64,000 nt of DNA from NCBI RefSeq assembly GCF_026015985.1, contig NZ_CP110389.1, positions 4,682,001 to 4,746,000 of the forward strand, written 5' to 3'. Position numbers and translations under genes: made by a program. This document shows positions 60,237 to 64,000 of this stretch, in pieces (within the stretch, counting starts at the first letter, position 1; each line of letters begins with the position of its first letter). The notes beneath the pieces are model-generated. The model ran no database searches. It was not told the DNA's origin and saw nothing but the letters and a program-made list of their open reading frames with translations. The DNA comes from Rhodopseudomonas sp. P2A-2r (GTDB lineage: Bacteria; Pseudomonadota; Alphaproteobacteria; Rhizobiales; Xanthobacteraceae).

Positions 60237-61111
60237 TCGACCAGCAACACGTCGACGGCGACGGCGAGCTTCTGCTTGCGCGAACCGACGATGATGCCAT
60301 CCACCGGCGAGACGTCGGAAAAATCGCGACCGACTGCCAGGACGATGTGATCGTTCTCGACCAGGATATCGTTGGTGGGATCGAAACCGATCCAGCCGAG
60401 CTCGGCGCCGCACCACGCAGTGGCCCAGGCGTGGGTGGCGTCGGCGCCCTGCAGCCGCTCCTTGCCCTCAGGTGGAATGGTCCGCAGATAGCCGGAGACA
60501 TAGGCCACCGGCAGACCGAGACCGCGCATGCCTGAGATCATGATGTGGGCAAAATCCTGACAAACGCCGTGGCGCTTTTCCAGTACCTCCGCGAGCGGCG
60601 TCGAGATCACCGTCGCCTTCGGATCGTATTTGAACTCGGTCCGGATGCGATGCATCAGGTCGACGGCGCCCTCGAGAATGCCGCGCCCCTCCGGGAAGCT
60701 GACCGCCGCATAGGCGGTGACGGGATCGAGGATCGGCACCAGCGGGCTCGCGAACACGTAACCGATCGGCGACGCAGCGCTGAGGTCGCTCGACTTGAAC
60801 GAGGCCTGCCGCACATTTTCCCAGGCGGCACTTGGGTCGCCACGGCCCGGCGCCCGGCGCGAGACGAAGACGCGCGAGCGGCTGTCGATGCGCAGCACCT
60901 TGTGCGGCGCCTCGATCAGCACGCTCTCGGTCCGGGTGCCGAAGAAGTCGGTGCGCGTGGTGCGCAGCGCCGGCGCCGGCTTGATCTCGACGCTGTGCGA
61001 TACCAGTTGCTGACCGTTGCCGCCGATTGGCTCGAGACGCAGCGAGCAGCGCGCGAAGCTGACCGGGCTCTCGTAGCTGTAGGTGGTGACATGACGGATA
61101 TCGTAGATCAC
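60233..61111 (-). CDS. Transglutaminase-like cysteine peptidase family protein
   Basis: This 292-residue protein has a bacterial N-terminal beta domain (MIYDIRHVTTYSYESPVSFA) and then a transglutaminase core. The catalytic triad is visible: Cys in RHGVCQDFAHIMISG, His in GADATHAWATAWC and Asp in GWIGFDPTNDILV. It probably acts on peptide or isopeptide bonds. GTG at 61111 overlaps the preceding stop (GTGA). It belongs to a conserved set with an ATP-grasp/alpha-E protein and a large transglutaminase-like protein. Confidence 0.93.
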   Translation of the reverse strand: MIYDIRHVTTYSYESPVSFARCSLRLEPIGGNGQQLVSHSVEIKPAPALRTTRTDFFGTRTESVLIEAPHKVLRIDSRSRVFVSRRAPGRGDPSAAWENVRQASFKSSDLSAASPIGYVFASPLVPILDPVTAYAAVSFPEGRGILEGAVDLMHRIRTEFKYDPKATVISTPLAEVLEKRHGVCQDFAHIMISGMRGLGLPVAYVSGYLRTIPPEGKERLQGADATHAWATAWCGAELGWIGFDPTNDILVENDHIVLAVGRDFSDVSPVDGIIVGSRKQKLAVAVDVLLVE

Positions 61112-63612
61112 GCCAGCCCCGTCAGCTTTTCCGGCCGCGTGGCGTTGCTGCCATGGGGGAAATAATGCGAGCCGATGGCATCGGCGAGCGTCAGTAGGTC
61201 CTGCTCAAGACCGAACAGCGCCTTGGTATGGAATTCATCGGCTTCGCCGGTGACCAACGAAGCCTGCAGTGCCACCGCGAGTCGCTGCGGACGCTCGATC
61301 AGACCGTTCTCCTTGAGCGACGGCAGCATCGCAATGTGCTCGTTGAGCGCCGACACCTGGAACGCCACCGAGCGCGGATTGTAGGGGTCGAGCAGCACCA
61401 GATCGCGTACCGGCGCAAGCAATGGACCGACCAGATAGCGCGAGCGATAGGTGATCTGGCAATCCACCAGCGTCAGCAGGATGTCGAGATCGTCGCTGCT
61501 GGCCTCGTCATAGGCGAACTGCCGGGCGAAGCGGGTGATGTTGATGGCGCGCTCGGCCCGGCGGCCCATCTCGAGGAAACGCCAGCCGGCGGCGCGGTTC
61601 ATGTTTTCCTGCGCCAGACCGGCGAAGCTCGCCAGCTCCTGCAGCGTCAGTTCGGCAGCGCTGACCACGCCGTCGTCATCCTCGATTTCATGAGACAGAC
61701 GTTCGGCCATTTCGGTGATGACCTGCCAGGCGTCCGGCGACAGCCGTTCGCGCAACGAGGTCGCGGTGCGCTGCGCGGACCGCACCAGCGACAGCGCTGA
61801 GCCGAAGCGCTCTTCGTCCTGCAATGCCTGCGCGGCCACCTTGTACGGCTGCGAGCGGGCGCCGAGCGACGTGGCGCCCCAGGTCAGCAATAGACGCTGG
61901 ATGCGTTCGACCGACTGCTGTGCATTCTGCGCCTTGCCGGGATCGCGCTGCGGCACGCTGAGCGCGCGCACCAGCCGCAAGGTCGATTCGGCGCGTTCAA
62001 GATAGCGCCCGAGCCAGAACAGATTGTCGGCGGCGCGGCTCGGCACCCAGCCCGCGATACGCCTGATGCGCACGGTCTCCACCGCCGGCAGCAGCGTCGA
62101 TGCCACCACCGCCTTGTCGGCGACCACCCAGACGTCCGCAGCGCGCGCCCCGGCGCCCATCGACACCGCGCGAGCGTCGGGCCGGTCGGCGATACGGCAG
62201 AAGCCGCCGGGCATCGTCGTCCAGCCATTCGGCGTCGCCGCCGCGAATACCCGCAGCACGAACGGCCGCGGCGCCAGCCTGCCGTTGTCCCACACCGGCG
62301 TGGTCGACAGCCGCACCACTTCCTGGCCGACATAGTCGATGCCGCGATTGTGGATGGCGTCCTTCAGCCGGTCGCGCTCGCGCGCCGACAGGTTGGCCGC
62401 CAGCACCGGCCCCTTGCCGGGGAATCCCGGCACCGAGGCGCCATAGGCACCTTCGATGGCGAAATCATCCAGTCGCGACAACACCTCGTCGCGCGCCTTC
62501 TTCTGACCGCACCACCAAGTGGCGATGTGCGGCAGCTTCAGCTCTTCGCCGAGCAGCCGCTTGCTGAGGCTCGGCAGGAAGCCGAGCAGCGCGCGCGCCT
62601 CCATCACGCCGGAGCCCGGCATGTTGGCGACCACCACACCGTTCTTTCTGAGCACATCGATCAGTCCGGGCACGCCGAGCTGCGACGAGGCATCGAGCTC
62701 AAGCGGGTCGAGCGAGTTGGAATCGACCCGGCGCAGCAACACGTCGAGCCGCTTCAGCCCGGCAACGGTGCGTATGTGGACGCGGTCGCCGGAGACCGCG
62801 AGATCGTCGCCCTCCACCAGCAGGAAACCGAGATAGCGCGCCAGCGTGGCGTGTTCGAAATAGGTTTCGCTGAAGGGACCGGGCGTCAGCAGGCCGATGC
62901 GCGGCTCGTCGCGATCGGCGGACGCGCGCAAAGAGTCGCGGAAGGCTTCGAAGAACGGCGCGACGCGCTCGACATTCATCGACTTGTAGAGGTCGGTGAA
63001 GGCGCGCGACAGCACCAGGCGGTTTTCCAGCGCGTAGCCCATGCCGGACGGCGCCTGCGTGCGATCGCCGAGCACCCACCAGCGGCCGTCGGGGCCGCGG
63101 CCGAGATCGGCGGCGTAGACGTTGAGATACCTGCCGCCGGGCGGCGCGATGCCGCACACCGAGCGCAGATATTCGGCGCTGCCGGCGATCGCCGCTGCCG
63201 GCACTGCACCCTCGGCCACCAGCCTCGCGTCGCCATAGAGATCGGCCAGCACAAGTTCGAGCAACTGCGCACGCTGGGTCACCGCCGCAGAAATCTGCTG
63301 CCATTCGCTCTCGTCGATCAGCAGCGGCACATGGCTGAGCGGCCAGCCGCGGTCGGCGATCTCGCCGGGGGCGCGGTAGGTGACGCCGGCCTCGCGCAGA
63401 TGCCGGTCGGCGGAGCCGAACCGGCGCTCGATGTCAGCCGGGGCCAGCGCGCCGAAGGCGTCGAAGAACCGGGCCCATACGTCGCGCGCATTGCCGTCCT
63501 GATCGATGAATTCGTCCGGGATTCCGGGCAGCCGCTCGTAATCGCGAGTCCACTGCGCGACCCTGCGACTTCCCGGTCGGGGCTTCTTCCCCTGGCCGGC
63601 TTGACCCGTCAT
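61108..63612 (-). CDS. Circularly permuted ATP-grasp / alpha-E domain fusion protein
   Basis: This 834-residue protein joins two proteins that are separate elsewhere. Residues 1-510 form a circularly permuted ATP-grasp domain (DFDA-type opening YERLPGIPDEFIDQDGNARD, YLNVYAADLGRGPDGRWWVL, RTQAPSGMGYALENRLVLSR, LLTPGPFSETYFEHATLARY). Residues 520-834 form the alpha-E helical domain (RAADNLFWLGRYLERAESTL, LLDPYNPRSVAFQVSALNEH). The ATP-grasp part suggests ligation of an amino acid or peptide to an unknown acceptor; no product is established. AGGAG lies six bases before the ATG. Confidence 0.92.
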   Translation of the reverse strand: MTGQAGQGKKPRPGSRRVAQWTRDYERLPGIPDEFIDQDGNARDVWARFFDAFGALAPADIERRFGSADRHLREAGVTYRAPGEIADRGWPLSHVPLLIDESEWQQISAAVTQRAQLLELVLADLYGDARLVAEGAVPAAAIAGSAEYLRSVCGIAPPGGRYLNVYAADLGRGPDGRWWVLGDRTQAPSGMGYALENRLVLSRAFTDLYKSMNVERVAPFFEAFRDSLRASADRDEPRIGLLTPGPFSETYFEHATLARYLGFLLVEGDDLAVSGDRVHIRTVAGLKRLDVLLRRVDSNSLDPLELDASSQLGVPGLIDVLRKNGVVVANMPGSGVMEARALLGFLPSLSKRLLGEELKLPHIATWWCGQKKARDEVLSRLDDFAIEGAYGASVPGFPGKGPVLAANLSARERDRLKDAIHNRGIDYVGQEVVRLSTTPVWDNGRLAPRPFVLRVFAAATPNGWTTMPGGFCRIADRPDARAVSMGAGARAADVWVVADKAVVASTLLPAVETVRIRRIAGWVPSRAADNLFWLGRYLERAESTLRLVRALSVPQRDPGKAQNAQQSVERIQRLLLTWGATSLGARSQPYKVAAQALQDEERFGSALSLVRSAQRTATSLRERLSPDAWQVITEMAERLSHEIEDDDGVVSAAELTLQELASFAGLAQENMNRAAGWRFLEMGRRAERAINITRFARQFAYDEASSDDLDILLTLVDCQITYRSRYLVGPLLAPVRDLVLLDPYNPRSVAFQVSALNEHIAMLPSLKENGLIERPQRLAVALQASLVTGEADEFHTKALFGLEQDLLTLADAIGSHYFPHGSNATRPEKLTGLA

Positions 63613-63642
63613 ACGACTCTCCTGCCGAAACCCTGAGCATTC

Positions 63643-64000
63643 TCAATGCAGGAGCGGCGTCCGCAAGTCGAGGGTTAAAGGAAATTCCAGGCTGCGTTCT
63701 TCGCGCGGCACGTCCATCGTCCCCGGCGTGTGGCCGATTTCCTCGAATCGGGCCAGCCGGCGCGCCTCGGCCTCGTAGGAATTCACCGGCTTGGTGTCGT
63801 AGCTGCGGCCGCCGGGATGGGCGACGTGATAGACGCAGCCGCCCAGCGACCTGCGATTCCAGGTGTCGACGATGTCGAACACCAAGGGCGCATGCACCGG
63901 AATGGTCGGATGCAGGCCGGACGCCGGCTGCCACGCCTTGAAGCGCACCGCGGCGACGAACTCGCCGGAGCGGCCGGTCGCGGTCATCGGCAAGGCCCGG
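63643..64000 (-). CDS. Large transglutaminase-like (DUF2126) protein, C-terminal end
   Basis: Only the last ~118 residues are in the window; the frame is open through the window edge. [40 protein letters not shown] and [20 protein letters not shown] match the C-terminus of the ~1100-residue DUF2126 proteins. These have an N-terminal transglutaminase core and usually precede an ATP-grasp/alpha-E gene, as here (30 bases apart). The catalytic part lies outside the window. Confidence 0.85.
   Translation of the reverse strand, partial: RALPMTATGRSGEFVAAVRFKAWQPASGLHPTIPVHAPLVFDIVDTWNRRSLGGCVYHVAHPGGRSYDTKPVNSYEAEARRLARFEEIGHTPGTMDVPREERSLEFPLTLDLRTPLLH

Overview
The window looks like chromosomal DNA of an alphaproteobacterium of the Bradyrhizobium / Rhodopseudomonas group (Nitrobacteraceae). 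The reasons are the high G+C content, a complete early hopanoid pathway with the C-2 methylase hpnP, a bacteriophytochrome of the HWE kinase class, an ACC deaminase with its Lrp-type regulator, an alphaproteobacterial SOS box (GTTC-N7-GTTC), and dispersed palindromic intergenic repeats. No rRNA, tRNA, insertion sequence, phage or CRISPR array was seen.

Layout. 1-10.3 kb: end of a TolC-like outer-membrane gene, a secreted cyclase, the urate oxidase puuD, a bacteriophytochrome kinase with a fused receiver, and a heavy-metal-type RND pump with its adaptor. 10.3-13.6 kb: a class III CoA-transferase and the divergent acdS / Lrp-regulator pair. 13.7-22.4 kb: the SOS mutasome imuA-imuB-dnaE2, divergent from a radical-SAM/HhH gene and a DUF4130-UdgX fusion; a perfect SOS box lies between the two arms. 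22.5-29.9 kb: a ferritin-like protein, an M20 hydrolase, a GMC oxidoreductase with an alpha/beta hydrolase, then a Tat-exported phosphoesterase, a cupredoxin, an ECF sigma factor and its anti-sigma factor. 29.9-45.2 kb: hopanoid genes hpnO, hpnN, ispH, hpnH, hpnG, shc, hpnE, hpnD and hpnC, interrupted by an omega-aminotransferase and its divergent XRE-cupin regulator. 46.7-54.7 kb: a second MMPL-type transporter, eutC, hpnP, an Omp31-like porin, a small membrane protein and eutB. 54.8-58.9 kb: a globin-coupled transducer, a methyl-accepting protein and a single-Cache periplasmic protein. 59-64 kb: a flavoprotein, a transglutaminase, an ATP-grasp/alpha-E fusion and the end of a large DUF2126 transglutaminase-like gene.

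How the genes work together. HpnC, HpnD and HpnE make squalene from farnesyl diphosphate, Shc cyclises it, HpnH and HpnG build the extended side chain, HpnO aminates it, HpnP methylates C-2 and HpnN moves the product to the outer membrane. IspH supplies isoprenoid precursors. ImuA, ImuB and DnaE2 carry out damage-induced error-prone synthesis; the radical-SAM and UdgX genes share their divergent control region and are probably co-induced.

Five genes (imuA, the GMC oxidoreductase, eutB, one chemoreceptor, the Cache protein) each carry a single-base frame break. Each reaches its family's normal length if one base is restored or removed, and four of the five look like a lost G or C. Sequencing error is therefore as likely as real inactivation. 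The most interesting candidate system is the SOS-box-centred repair module at 18.6-22.4 kb.
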